From NCBI RefSeq assembly GCF_014898815.1, contig NW_026515406.1, positions 1,116,001 through 1,180,000 on the forward strand: a stretch of 64,000 nt of DNA. Direction: 5' to 3'. This DNA is from Panonychus citri (Eukaryota; Arthropoda; Arachnida; Trombidiformes; Tetranychidae). The notes beneath the pieces are model-generated. The model did not search any database. It was given only the letters and a program-made list of their open reading frames with translations, and had not been told where the DNA came from. The position numbers were made by a program, and so were the translations under genes. Position 1 is the stretch's first letter. Every line of letters starts with the position of its first letter. This document shows, one piece after another, positions 1 to 12,255 of the stretch.

Positions 1-552
1 TTTCAATTTAATAGCAATTTAAATTTACTGTTAATTTCATTTCATACTGTAAATGATAATTTTTAATCATTCGTGAGTCAAATTCAATCTTTTCAAATGG
101 AACAATTTGAATTCAAATTGTTTAATCTTGACAAGAATCAAATCAATGACCCTGGAAATATTTTCTCTTAATAGATTTACAATCAAAGATTAACAAGATC
201 AAGTTCAACAATAACAATTTAATTAACTATTACAATCAAATCAATTTCCTCGAGATTCTCCCTCGTCTACTTCAATTACATCAGTTAAATTATTAACAAG
301 ATCAACTGTCAATGTCCTTTCGTTAATTGATGTTAGCAAAAAAAAAATCAAACAACTATGATTATTTATTCAGACAATCAGTTAATTGTTGCGAAAAAAA
401 ATTTCGTTAGAATATTCAACTAACCGCAATTAGAATACATTCCCCGAAAGGGATCACATGTTTTGAGAATTTGTTTTTATTTTTATTTTTTGTTTTAATT
501 GTTTCTCTTTAATTGTTCATGAGATTAATGAGATTCAGGTTAATTGTTTGAA
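1..552. other. Upstream region of uL1m gene; no gene seen
   Basis: AT-rich sequence with several TTAATTGT words close to the uL1m start (about 378, 499, 513 and 541). No supported coding exon, RNA gene or clear TATA box was found. It presumably holds the uL1m promoter and 5' leader. Confidence 0.5.
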
Positions 553-1780
553 ATGTTTCTTGGTTTGACAATTAAATCTCTGAGAAATGGTTTAAGTTTC
601 TCTTCGGGTTCTTTCACTTGTTCTACTTCATCATTTCTTTCACCTCGGATAACCTCTTGTCTTTTGGTTCCATCAACTGGTGATACTTTTGTTCAATCAC
701 GAAACTATGCTGCCCGTAAAGGTACACGAATTAAGAGAGCAATTGAAGCTCGAAGACGGGCACTTGTCCGTAAATCAATGCCTAAAACAGAGAGAAAGAA
801 AGGTTTTCATCATGAAAGAGCTTCGGCAAAAGTTCAAGTTGTTCGTTCTGATCCAACTGGTTTACCTCCGCCACCAGATGATGTTTATTATTCACAAGGT
901 TTTGTGGTTCCTAGTTACTCATTTAAAGAAGCTCTTAAAATGCACCGAGAAGCTCATTCATCGACAATGTGGGGAGCAGAATCGACCCTGTTACATACAC
1001 GAATTGAACTCTACATGAAAGCCAAAAAGAAAACCAAATTTCAAGAAGCCTTCTCATCAACTGTTACCTTTCCTCATCCATTTGAATTAAAAAGGAGAAG
1101 TCGGATAATTGCAGTGGTAAAAACAGTTGAAGAACAAGAAGCCGCTAAAGCCGCTGGGGCCATTCTAGCGGGAGGAGATGATATCATTAGGAATATTAAA
1201 TCAGGTCTAATTTCCAACATAGATTATGAACATCTTGTTGTTCATACCGATATGTTGATTCCATTGACAGCGATTCGAGGTATTCTTGGCAATAATTTTC
1301 CAAGCAAATCGAAGGGAAATTTCGGAAATGATATTGTTTCGTTGGTTAAAAAGTTTTCCGAAGGTTATGATTACGAGTGTAAGAAAAATATTTCCCAAGA
1401 CAATTTTGGTTACATCGATCTACCAATCGGTAATTTAAATATGGCAGATGATCAATTAGCCGCTAATCTACTTGCTCTTCTCAAAGATGCTGAAAGATGT
1501 CGAGCCGCTGAAGCTCCAGGTCAGTAACTAATTAAACTGGTGAATCAATCAAATTAAATTATTTTCTCTATTTATTATCTTGATTACAGGCCAATTTCCG
1601 GAAACAGTTTGGTTAATATCTAATGAAACTAGTGAACAATTTAAAGTAAAGTTCTGGGAACTTTCTGACCAATATGTTGACCTTTTCAATTCAGATGCTT
1701 TTCCCGACCAAGTAACGGCCATTTTGAAAACCATTAAATCAGAAAATTCATCCGCTCAAAAAGACCAGACAAATAAATGA
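553..1780 (+). CDS. mRpL1: Mitochondrial ribosomal protein L1 (uL1m)
   Basis: Structural protein of the large mitoribosomal subunit; L1 family members bind 23S-type rRNA at the L1 stalk. Two exons, 553-1519 and 1590-1780, join in phase 1 across a 70-base GT-AG intron to give 385 residues. The human protein is about 325. The first ATG at 553 opens a Ser/Arg-rich, acid-poor presequence. The block SRNYAARKGTR at about 49-59 looks like the region just after a mitochondrial cleavage site. A basic linker follows, then an L1-type domain in roughly residues 150-330, with features such as FPHPFELKRRSRIIAV and a hydrophobic dimension around the central AGG. The intron-joined codon reads Gly in EAPGQFPE. 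The next gene is convergent, with its 3' end 370 bases away. Family assignment is strong; the presequence boundary is inferred. Confidence 0.9.
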
Positions 1781-1829
1781 AACAATTAGACGAAAATCAT
1801 TCAAATCTGTATAGTAATTAACTAGTTGG

Positions 1830-1835
1830 AATAAA
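1830..1835 (+). terminator. AATAAA polyadenylation signal of uL1m
   Basis: A canonical AATAAA lies 50 bases after the uL1m stop codon and is followed by an A-rich run, which fits a short 3' UTR. Confidence 0.65.
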
Positions 1836-2150
1836 TTGTTCTCACCAAAAAAAAACACACACAATGAGAAATCAATTTTGACGATTAATTTTTATTGTAT
1901 AATTTGTCAATCAACTATAATTATCATGAGTACATCTAAATTAACAATTACAACTAACAAATAACAACAATAATACAACATGAAAGGATTAATTACAGGA
2001 AGTTAAATAATAAGTTTGATTTGATTGTCACCTTAAATTTAGAGGAACAACTTTTTTGTTTACTTTAAATTGTTTCTTGATCAAAATGAATCAAGATGAT
2101 TATGGTGACAATCTGATGAATTTAGGTAATAATTAACTTGATTAAAGTAT

Positions 2151-2579
2151 TCAGGGCGATATTCCTGGTAAATCAACTGAAGGGAGAGTTGGTAGTTCAG
2201 CGAAAGTGGAAAATTCTGGCTTAATTGTCGTCTCATCTCCGGCGGCGGGTGACGATGAGCTTTTGGAGACATTTTTTCTGGCCTTAGCCCAAATACGTCG
2301 TAATTTGCGTCGGCTTAAAGTTTTCTCGAAGCAGCATTGGCATTTGTTATCGCCGTTGACCTGATCCACGAAAAGGATGGACGTTGATTCGGACGTTGCC
2401 TGTTGACAGATTTTCACTCGTTTACCTGAACAATTAGCGTTACGACATCGATACTTTGATAAATCAACCGGAGCGACTTCTGTAGTATCCTGACCTTCAA
2501 CGACAACAATTAACGTAATTAACATGGCAACCACAGTGACTCCCAAATAAATTGGGATCACCACTGATTTGGAAACCAT
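2151..2579 (-). CDS. Small cysteine-motif protein, membrane-anchored or secreted (copy 1)
   Basis: I do not recognise a named family. A single exon of 142 residues starts at an ATG at 2579. Residues about 6-28 are strongly hydrophobic and end before VEGQD, which could be a signal peptide or an N-terminal anchor. The mature part has a compact cysteine block: C-x4-C-x7-C, a spacer, then C-x-C-C. This is followed by a basic segment with KLRRIWAKARK. The tail is Ser/Pro/Thr-rich. The gene at 7384-8201 has the same cysteine plan and aligns without gaps over 19 residues after its CC pair (Lys, Leu-Arg, Trp, Ala and Lys conserved), so the two are paralogues. The gene is convergent with uL1m and tail-first towards it. 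An antisense AATAAA at about 1891-1896 could end its transcript. Function is unknown; an extracellular role is inferred from the leader and cysteines. Confidence 0.75.
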   Translation of the reverse strand: MVSKSVVIPIYLGVTVVAMLITLIVVVEGQDTTEVAPVDLSKYRCRNANCSGKRVKICQQATSESTSILFVDQVNGDNKCQCCFEKTLSRRKLRRIWAKARKNVSKSSSSPAAGDETTIKPEFSTFAELPTLPSVDLPGISP

Positions 2580-3917
2580 TATTGTAACAATTAAGCAGCA
2601 AACAATTACCTAGATGGTAAAACTGAATCAAAAATAATAACAGTTATTAAATATACACTAAATAAAGTTATTGTTATCAATCAAAGTTGATTACAGTTAT
2701 AACAATTTACTAATTATTTCAAAGTCAACTGAGCAAATAACAAGGTAGTAATTTTGTTGGGATTTTTAATCAACATCAACGATTGAGATGAAACCTTGTC
2801 AATGGGAATCAAGTAATTGCCTCGGTGGGTTAATATCACTTCTGATTATAAACCCTTTGCGAGATGACAATCAAATTTAATTGCTCCGCCTTGGTGTTAA
2901 TTGTATATTACTGATTGTTAATGTAAAGTGTAGGAGGAGATGAGGATGATGAAAGATGACAAATGATGAGAATAATGAATTCTGATGATACCTTTCATCA
3001 TCTCTTCCAGTGTTTACTCAATTGTCGCGCATATGACTGGCCTATTGTTGTCGATTTTTTCGATTAATTTTTGTTAATTCTCGAGTTCTAATGACATTAA
3101 TTTGTTTTCTACGTGTTTCTATTGTATCATTTGTATTATCATCATCATCTTCCTAAATAATAATCATCTTCTTGATCAATAACATAATCATGAATGATAA
3201 AGGGTCAGTTGATTTTTCTGGTTTTCCAATGAAAATTATTCTCATTTTTGATTAACTTCCGTGTCAATTGTTAATTTACAATTAAGCATTAGGTCAATGG
3301 ACTGTTTTTTATTTATTATCATTAATCAATTTTAATTAGATTGTGAAAATATCATCAGTCTAGATGATCAATTGAAATTTCATTGATAATCAATGAAAAG
3401 TTATCATTTTGTTTGATTTTCATTGGATTGGATTATAAATTATTATATTTATTTGCTTATTGTATTGATTTAATTGTTTACTATTAATTTTATGATTATC
3501 AATGAAAGGGAAAAAATTAATTTCCGTTGGAGTTTTTTTTTTCATGAGTTTTAATTGTTCAGTTTCTTGATTCAGTTGAATTGTTGAAATTGAAAAAGAG
3601 AGATAATCAAATTGAATCGTTAAATAAAGTTAACAATTAACTTATTACATACAAAAGTTAATCAACTGTAACCTTACAATTTAATTATTATGAAGGATAG
3701 GAAACACCAATCTTGATTGTTGTCAAACCTTGATGATCTTTCAATGATTAATTAGTTAATTGTGGGAAAAGAAAAAGTTAGTTATTCTGTTATGTTAATT
3801 CATCTTTTGGATTGTGTTGGCAAGAGATGATTAAGAAATTGTTTTTCGTTGATTAAGGTTAATCATGAGAAAAGGTGTAAATGGATTTACATTGAATTTA
3901 AGGTCAACTGATTAACT
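2580..3917. other. Intergenic, no gene seen
   Basis: About 1.3 kb between the start of cysteine-protein copy 1 and the 3' end of the LIM gene. It is AT-rich with GAT/CAT-rich patches near 2940-3010 and 3140-3175 and frequent CAATTAA-type words. No coding exon could be supported. Confidence 0.5.
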
Positions 3918-5695
3918 TCAATGAAACTCTCGACGATAACAATTAATACAATAAGGTTTATCATCTGATGACATTTGAAAATCATATGGTCTCAATGATT
4001 TGAAACAATAAGAGCAAGTGAAATGATCAACATGATAAAGGAAACCTTGATGATGAATGAATCGGGTGTCGGTAATTGGCTTTTTACAGAGTTCACAGGG
4101 AGGACCGATGTCGACTGGACCAGCGGCTTCATTGGGCCATCGTCCACCTTGGGTTAAAGTGCCAAATTTGGGAGGAACGGGAACAGGAACAGTGGCCACT
4201 TTAATGTGTCTCAATTTCGTCAAGTAATCGGGAAGCGGGGAAGAGGGCTGAGAAATGACCTTCTTCTTATACCTTGGTAAGGTGATTAGTTCAGCGTCAA
4301 AGGGTGGGACTGATGCAGGTCGACCCATTTGAGCGAAAGGTGTAGGTGACCTTTTAATCTCATGGGTTTGGCTTCGTTCAACGATAGCCCATTGACCGGG
4401 TGAATCTGATCGAGATGAAGATCGAACTGGTGAAATTCCTCGAGAAGAGGATCGAACTGGTGAAACTGTTCGAGATGATCGAGATTGACTTCGATTATTG
4501 ATATCAATTCCATGAGGCCAAGAAGTATGAACGAAATTTGTTTTCTCAGGCTAAAAGAAAATTCCCCACCAAGAACAAATAAATATCGAAATAACTATTA
4601 GCACGACGATCAAATCTGATCTAAATTCTTACCTGAACTGTTACCTCGCTTTCTGATTCCTCGATAATTTTACCGATCGAAACGTTTTTCTCACTTCGTG
4701 ATCGCCTTGATGGTGAAACTGAACGATCTCGAGCTGAGCTTGATGAACGTGAGGCCATGTCAATACTGATTGCTTGAGAAAGTGAACTTTCCGGTCGATT
4801 GTATTTGATTTCATTGGTCGGTGACACAGGTAAGGGTGAAGGTGAAGAGGTCATAGAATCCGATTCAAGTTTAATGTCCCCGTTGGACATTTTAAAATGG
4901 TTCTGCTTAAGAATGGGAATCGTACCATCGGCACTTGATTGGAGAGCAAGTTGCTTGTACAATTCGGGTGATGAGCTACTATTAATTGTCCTCCATTCCA
5001 ATGTCTTCGGGTCTAAACTTTTCGTCTCAGTTGATGATAATTCGTATTGATCGATTGTTATTTTACGGCCGCCATTTTTTTCCAATTCCTTCTTCATCTC
5101 TTCAATCATTGTATCCTCTGAATTGAGAGAGAAAAATTAAGCAACAAATTGAATCAGCTAATTGTTATCATCTCGATTGATCTGATTATTTCTTTCATTA
5201 CATTCTGATGATTGTCAATCAATCAACGAAACTTTTGATATGAATGTTAACTATTTTTGGATTGATTTGAAAGCTTCAGAAACGATCTCGTTGTTTGTTA
5301 AATTTGATTAAAATTAACGCTTCAAGGTGAATAATTAATCTACAACCTACTCACAATTAACTTAGCAATTTTCTCATCGGCTCATTTATCCACTAATACG
5401 CAATTAAATCATCAATGTTTCAACATTATTCTAGTAATTTTGATAGACAATATATTAGCTAACCAAAATTGACGATCCAAGGACAACAATCAACTAATTT
5501 TCTATTAGATTTTGTAAATGATCAGTTAATTATCATCAATGGAGACAAATTAAATCGTTTCTTTTGTTAATCTCTTATTAATGAAAATATTATCAAGTAA
5601 TTTATGGACTAAATTGTTAATTGTGTTGGACACTTACGATCACTATTAATCCATGGCCAAATTGTTTCAGGACGACTTAATTCAACGGTTGGCAT
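3918..5695 (-). CDS. LIM-domain protein with SR/SP-rich linker
   Basis: Three exons (5638-5695, 4633-5117, 3918-4550) join in phases 1 and 0 to give 391 residues. The protein begins MPTVELSRPETIWPWINS. It continues through a low-complexity Ser/Arg/Pro region with repeated Val-Ser-Pro-[Ser/Val]-Arg and Ser-Ser-Arg units (about 140-235), then ends in one complete LIM zinc-binding domain (about 333-386). The eight ligands fit the LIM rule: CELC, then His and His of YHVDH, CSYC, and C-x2-C near the end, with His replacing the fourth Cys as in many PINCH/Enigma-type LIMs. LIM domains bind proteins, often at actin-linked adhesion sites or in muscle. I saw no PDZ domain in these exons, so a Zasp/Enigma relation is only possible, not shown. 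Introns are 83 and 520 bases. Confidence 0.8.
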
Positions 5696-7281
5696 TTTGA
5701 ACAATTAGTTGATTGTGAATAGTAAAATTTAAATCCAATTGGTCAAAAGTTGTAATTCCTTTGTTGATTATTACAATTTAAACAATAAACTAAAGGCAAA
5801 AATAAAAAGAAACAAAAAATTAATGTTAAAACTATAAATACTAATAATAGATAATCACAATTAACAAATTGTTGAAAGATTCACTTTGTATTAAAAAGAT
5901 GAACACACTAACCAATGAATCAACACCAAATAGTAAATTGTAATTTTTTAAACAATCGCAATGGATTAAGATGGTTAAACACAATGAAGCACAATTTAGT
6001 TTGTTAACAATTTAACTAAAAGAAACTGGAATCAAAGTAATCAAGGTAAAACTAGAAATACAAGTGATTAGATTGTTGAATGTGAAGATAAATATTAATT
6101 AAACAAGTTCATAGGAAAGTAAATAATTGTTAAATTGTTGAATTTTAAACGTGGGTGAAAAAGGCAACAATCAAATTTAATCATGTTGATTATTCATATT
6201 GAAATAATAAGGCCTTCGTAATACCTTGAAAAAAAACCCACCAATTCAATCATCCTCATCCCCATCATCATCATCATAATCTTCATCTTCATCTTCATCT
6301 TCATCTTCCTCATCATCTCTGTCTTAATTTACTCCCACTGAATTTAATCATAATTATCTTAAATATCCTTCGATTAAATCTGATGATTACAATTAACCAA
6401 AAATGTACCTTGGAAATAAAATCATATTTAATCATATTGATCTTCCTGTGTGTTTACGTTGATTAGTGTGATTAGATTTTTAATTGTCCTTGTTTAATTG
6501 TCTCGATACTCTGTGGGTTTTGTTTTTACCGATTCCTGGCAATTTAAATTGCTAATTGTTGTGGTTGTTTAATCGTAATCAATCCTTTCAATCCTTTTTT
6601 TTCGTTAATTGTTAATCTCTCATCCATTTCAATAAGACGATTGTTGTTACAACTTCCTGTTAATTTTTGATTAACTTTAATTTAGTTATCGAATCACAAA
6701 CAATTATTACGATTCACGATTTTTCAGATGATTGAAAGTTTTTCAATTGTATCAACCGGACGCCCTGCGATTGGGATATTAAAACTTCGTGAGGTTAATC
6801 AGAGATTTGATTACTCTGTTTAACTTAAGGTCCAAATAACGATTGTTCCGTTTGACCATAAAAAAGACGGAAAAGATCACTTTTATGAATTCGATTTGTT
6901 AAAATTGAAATCAGAAAAGCGATCATGTTGATCGCAGGATTTACTTTGTTATATTGATTAAGAAATTGATCATGTTTAAATTTTGGTAATTGTAATAATC
7001 AAGGTGATTGAATTAATATTACCAATAAAAAAGGAGATAATTTTAAATTGAAATGATGAAATTGATTTGTATTGATTGATTTAAATAATATTTGATTAAC
7101 TGATGTTTTTTTTGACAATTTAAATTCATTTGAAAATTATTATTCAATTTGAATTAAATTTTTCATTCATCTCATTCAATGGTGATTACAATTAACCTAT
7201 TTGATTTGAGATACAATTTGAGTTGATTAAATTGCTACAAATGAATTGACTAAATTGTCACTGATGACAATTTAATAATCA
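5696..7281. other. Intergenic, divergent promoters of LIM gene and cysteine-protein copy 2
   Basis: About 1.6 kb between two divergent genes, so promoters for both must lie here. It contains a CAT/TTC microsatellite at about 6258-6318. No exon was supported. Confidence 0.5.
6258..6318. repeat. CAT/TTC trinucleotide-rich microsatellite
   Basis: Imperfect run of ATC and TTC units on the plus strand, including six near-perfect TCTTCA steps. It lies in the divergent intergenic region and does not sit in a convincing open frame. Confidence 0.8.
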
Positions 7282-7288
7282 TATAAAT
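7282..7288 (+). promoter_or_regulatory. TATA box of cysteine-protein copy 2
   Basis: TATAAAT lies 96 bases upstream of the chosen ATG at 7384. This placement would give a 5' leader of about 65-70 bases. Confidence 0.5.
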
Positions 7289-7383
7289 TGTTGTTTACAA
7301 TTATTGATTGATTGAAATTGAATATATTTCCAATGATTAGAATTGATTTCTCATTTTCACCAAGTTTTAATCGTTCAACATTG

Positions 7384-8201
7384 ATGATGAAGTTAATCAC
7401 AATTGGATTTATATTAATCGGTTCAATTTTTTCAACCTCATCTAATTACTTTAATTTCAAACAATTAGCTGATTATGGGTTGATTTCAGAAAACAATTAC
7501 TGGTGTCAAATTTATAACGATTGTAATGTTTTACCTTACAAGGTTTGCCTAATTGTCGGTAATCAAACTAAATCAGTGATTCCTTTGATTAATGACAATT
7601 TAACTGATCATGATGGACAATCAACTTTATGGAAGTGTAAATGTTGTGTTGTTAAGGGAACCAATATTTTAATTCTTAGGAGCCTTTGGTTTGAAGCAAT
7701 TAAACAATTAAATGAATTAAATTACAATTCCAAGGATAAGGATAACCCAATGTTAACCATAACAGTTTCATCAACAGAATCATCATCATCATCAACGGAA
7801 CAATCAAGGTCAACAAATTATGATTCAGTGTCAATTGAAATAATTAACAGTGATAATAGTGATTTGTTGATCAATACAACCTCGAGTAAATTTTTTCAAT
7901 TCAATTTATCAACTGATTTACAATCAACAATCACGGAGGAAACTGATCAATTGGGTAAGTTGATTTTTTTTTATATCGATCGTTGTTTGATTAACTGATT
8001 GTTGTAATCGTTTAATTGTTGGTGTGATGATGATTCTGTTATTGTAGTTGTTGATAATAATAATAAACAATTGATTGGTTAAAATGATTTACTAATTGTT
8101 TTCATTTTCTGTTTCCATGTTTATGTTTTCACAATCAAAAAGATTCAATAACAACTGAACCAAGTGATGACCCTGACAAGATAATCGCCGGAAAATTGTA
8201 A
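7384..8201 (+). CDS. Secreted cysteine-motif protein (copy 2)
   Basis: Two exons (7384-7954, 8143-8201) join in phase 1 at a consensus GTAAGT donor, giving 209 residues. I chose the ATG at 7384 because MMKLITIGFILIGSIFS forms a clean signal peptide; an upstream in-frame ATG at 7333 would add a leader that hides it. The mature part has C-x5-C-x7-C, a spacer, then C-x-C-C. It is followed by LRSLWFEAIK, which matches copy 1 (2151-2579) position for position at Lys, Leu-Arg, Trp, Ala and Lys. The C-terminal half is Ser/Thr/Asn/Asp-rich and has Asn-x-Ser/Thr sites, so heavy glycosylation is possible. It lies 4.8 kb from its paralogue in the opposite direction, with the LIM gene between. An AATAAA occurs at 8355. 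Function is unknown. Confidence 0.75.
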
Positions 8202-8354
8202 TCGTTGATTGTTGATTTAATTGATTATCACTTTGATCACTGGAAAGTTCTGTCTGGTCAATCAGTTAATTATAAAGGTTTAATTGTTGACACGGTAATT
8301 ATGGTGATTAAGATTGTATTAGATACAAATTGTAACAGTTTCAATGTTTTCACC

Positions 8355-8360
8355 AATAAA
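8355..8360 (+). terminator. AATAAA polyadenylation signal, cysteine-protein copy 2
   Basis: AATAAA lies 154 bases after the stop at 8201 and is the first canonical signal downstream on this strand. Confidence 0.45.
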
Positions 8361-10280
8361 CTTTCAACTTTTTCACCATAAACGGAAAAGTTTCAATTCA
8401 AAGATGTAACATCTAATTGTAACAATCAAATTAGCTAAGTGCAATCCTATTAATTGCCATTCAATTAATTGATTAATCGATAATGATCATTTCGAGAGTC
8501 AAATTGTCAAATTAACCAAAGTTTCGAGTTTTTTTTTCTGTAATCAAAAGAAAAATAGATTCACTAATTGTTAGTAAATTGTTTGAGATTCAGTTAATTG
8601 TAGTAGTAACAATAAGAGGTGAGACTAGTTTGTTTTTCATTGTTGAAATTAGATTTTTAAAAACGGGAAACAATCAAATCGGTTTAAGTTAATTGTTTAT
8701 AACCACACAATTAAGTCAATGTTTACATTGACTGACCTTAGGATCACTGAATATCCGGTGAACGATTTTGTCAACCATGATTCCTTTTGGCTACTAATTA
8801 AGAATCCAATCAATATCATCTATCAATAATCACAAGTAAAAATTAGTTAATTAAATAAACAATTAGTAAATCAATCTAGAGTTTAAATAAAAAGCGAAGG
8901 CAAGAAAATCAAATCAAAATTACCAATCAACACATGAGGCGAATGAGGATTTGGGTTCATTCATGATTTGATTGTTTCAAGATTAACACAAGTGAAATCA
9001 AGACGATTAAATGTTACCACAATTAAGAATATGAATAAATGATTAATTACCAGAGTTAATTGTAAATGAAGGAGAAGAAATTAATTCAATTCCTTTTATA
9101 ATGTAAATGCGCAAGTGAACATGTGATTGACTGACTGGTTTTTGTTTCCATTTCCTTTCCAATGAGTTTGTTTTTCTTGCAACATTTTCATTAATTATTA
9201 TTGTTATTACTTAATAGAATTTATTTAATGTCATGCTAATTAAACATGACAATTGACCTAATCATATTAAAGTGTTAATTAAGTAAATGGTAATTAGACT
9301 GTGACAATTAATCATCTTGTAAAATTAAAAAGGTAAGTCAATTTTTCTGTCTTGTTGTTTACATTGGATTTGTGAAGATTATGTTTGTTTATATTTAGGA
9401 AAATGGGTTTGGCTTTGGATAATTGAGTTAATTGAAAGGGTTAATTGTTAATCTATATTCTTATGATTAAATTATTATCATTTTAAGTGTTTGTGTGGCT
9501 CTATTGTGGTGTTTTTATTGATGGTGGTCAAGGTCAAGGCCCAATTGGTAAGGTTGAAAGAGAAAGTGTTTTGTTGTCGGTAAGAGTAAATGATTATCAT
9601 TAACTTTCTCTCTCTCTCTCTCCCCATTCTTTATCCATGTTATGGGTTTTATATTGTTTTCGATTTTTTTTTCTTCGTCGATAATTAATTTTCTAAGGTC
9701 AGTAGACACGATTGATCGGTGGACAAGGAGAGAAAGTGTTTCATTGTGTTTAAATTACTGTAGATCCGGTGTTCCAATCGACTATTATATTGGTGCTTGT
9801 TGACAATTGTCTATTGTGTCATATCGATCTGGTAGAATGAATTTCATTTCTTTTTTAATTGTTTCCGTTTTATTCTGATTATTTTACGACTAATCTATCA
9901 CCTTCTTCTCACCATTTTGTTTCTAATTCTCTCTAATTTTCTCAATCTCTTCTCTATTTATTATCTTTTAGCTGTGTCAACAACAACAACTCATTGGAAT
10001 TACTTTGAATCAGTGAGAAAAAGAAAGGAAAAAGGTTACAATCAATTCTGATCATTTGGTGGCTCTTTTTTTTCTGATGGAACCTTTTGTTCAATGTGAT
10101 AATTGAAGTGTCTGTTACTCCGATATAATTGTGATCATCATAATCAACTAATCGTTTTTTTTTGTTTCTGATTACACACGCAAATTGTATTCTCCTTTTG
10201 TACTTACCTAGTCAACTGTTTGTTTTTGGAAATTTTCACTTTCTGTTTCTCTCATTGAGATCACAAAAAATTGTGAGAAA
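8361..10280. other. Intergenic, no gene seen
   Basis: About 1.9 kb upstream of the dehydrogenase gene. It includes a short CT run at about 9607-9621 and pyrimidine-rich sequence from 9900 onward, near the gene start. TTAATTGT/ACAATTAA words recur (for example three within 8590-8715). No coding exon was supported. Confidence 0.5.
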
Positions 10281-11477
10281 ATGGGATTTACCTCTTGGCA
10301 ACCTCTTTGGAGAATATTCTTAATTACTTTTGGTATCCTTTTCTACCTTTCCAATTATCTAATTGGTCTTAATGGTCTCATCAAATTGGTTGGAATAACA
10401 TTTGCTCTTCCTCACATCTCATGGCAAATCTCAAAGATTATTCGAGGCTGGTGTCAACTCACCTTTGTCTCTCCCCTTAGTAAAGCCGTTCTCATAACTG
10501 GCTGTGATTCTGGTTTCGGTCAAATGGCTGCCAAAGCTTTGGACACTTATGGTTTCCATGTATTTGCTGGTTGCCTTCAACCTAAAGGTTTGGGAGCTCA
10601 AAAGCTTTACAAGACCACATCCAATAGATTGAGAATATTATCCCTTGATATTACCCGAGAAGATGATATTGATGCAGCAGTTAAGGAAATCGAGGAATCC
10701 GACCTGACCCTTTGGGCAGTTATTAACAACGCTGGAGTGATTGATTATGGTCCACTTGAATGGGATAATGGTTCCAGCCGAATCCGTAAAGTTCTGGATG
10801 TTAACCTATTCGGAGCCATTCGTGTGATCAATGCTTGTTTACCATTAATTAGACGATCAAAGGGAAGAATTGTCAATGTTTCCAGTGTTTTTGGTTAGTG
10901 TTTCTCATTTGTTTCCAATTTTGCTGATCATGTTTATGTTTTTCTAATTTTGTCATTTATTTATCTATTTCTCTGTCAATTAGGTCGATTCACCCTGAAG
11001 GGATTAGTTCCTTATTGTATGAGTAAACATGCCTTGAAGTCTTATAACGATGGACTGAGACGGGAACTTGATGATTTCGGTGTAAAAGTTGTCTGTATTG
11101 AACCTTTATGTTACAAAACTGATATGACCAAAGATGAAAAGATGGACGAAGATCTATCAGCGTGTTGGAAAGTGACCGGCGATGAGGTGAAAACCTTTTA
11201 TGGTGAACAATATAAATCGGAATTAAAAGATTCTCTTTCCAATCATTTTCTACTCGCTCGAACTGACCTGAAAGAGGTTTCCGATGTGATTGAAGAAGCG
11301 GTCACAGCTTCAAGTCCACTTGAATTTTACCGTTGTACTGGACCAGTTGATGGTTTTATCGTTTGGCTTAGTGAACAATTAAATGAACAGTGTCTTGATT
11401 TACTTCTCAGAGCTTCTAATTTAAAAATGATTGTCCGAATTGTCAATTTGTTTTCACCTAAACAAAAAGTAATTTAA
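10281..11477 (+). CDS. Short-chain dehydrogenase, retinol/hydroxysteroid (SDR9C-like)
   Basis: Probable NAD(P)-dependent oxidoreductase acting on retinoid, steroid or hydroxybutyrate-like alcohols at a membrane. Two exons (10281-10893, 10984-11477) join in phase 1 to give 368 residues. Residues about 13-45 hold hydrophobic segments that would anchor the enzyme. The Rossmann cofactor motif TGCDSGFG is at 73-80, and this exact form is typical of the RDH/HSD17B6/BDH1 group. NNAG is at 149-152, the catalytic Ser lies in NVSS near 201, and the YxxxK pair is Tyr215/Lys219. All core residues are intact and the length is slightly above the family's usual 320-350. The substrate cannot be told from sequence. 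The single intron falls between the active Ser and Tyr. Neighbours do not suggest a pathway. Confidence 0.85.
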
Positions 11478-12255
11478 TCAACTCGCCCACTTGCACCTTA
11501 AACTCATTGGAAAGAATAATTTTCTCCGGGAAATCACAATTACCTTGATTTTACAATTAATTTTCTATCAATTCCAATTCTAATTATCTTCATGTTTCTG
11601 CTTCTTCTGCCATAAAATCAACAATATCACCATCACCTCTCAAAGAAAAACAATTAACCATCTTCGAATTGAAAAGACACAACAACAATCAAAAGACTCA
11701 TCATTCTTTTTCTTGCCTTGATCATTGATCGTTTTGCTGCTAATTAGTAAAAAAAAAATCAAATTACAAACTTTTTTCTCTCCCAACAATCAAGATTTGA
11801 ATGATTACAACTAATTGGAACCGAGATGACAGAGAAAAAAAAATGGTAACAATCAACTTTTGATGATTTGCCATTTAATCGTTTGACCAACAATTTGATT
11901 CTAATTGCTGAACGTTTTTGCTGAGCTTCTCCAACCTTGGAAATTAAACTAATTGAAATGAAAAAAAAATCAAATTTCTTCGTATAGATTAACGAAAACA
12001 ATTAATTCTAAATGATAATTAAATTTCTTTGTACAAAAAAAACTTCTATTTCCTTATGACATTAAAAACAACACAGAAAAAAAAGATAAACACAAATTAT
12101 TTTGATAGAAAATGATTTTAATTAATTGAAGAGAAAACTTGTATTGACATTGTAACAATTAGATAGCAATTTAAGGTAACAATTAGAAGGAAATATCGAA
12201 TTTTTGAACAATTAACAGATCGACTTTGCCAGTAAGTCAATTTCATTTTCGAACA
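11478..12255. other. Convergent intergenic stretch, no gene seen
   Basis: About 780 bases holding the 3' UTRs of the dehydrogenase (+) and the polyampholyte gene (-). It is A/T-rich with several homopolymer A runs. No coding exon was supported. Confidence 0.5.
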
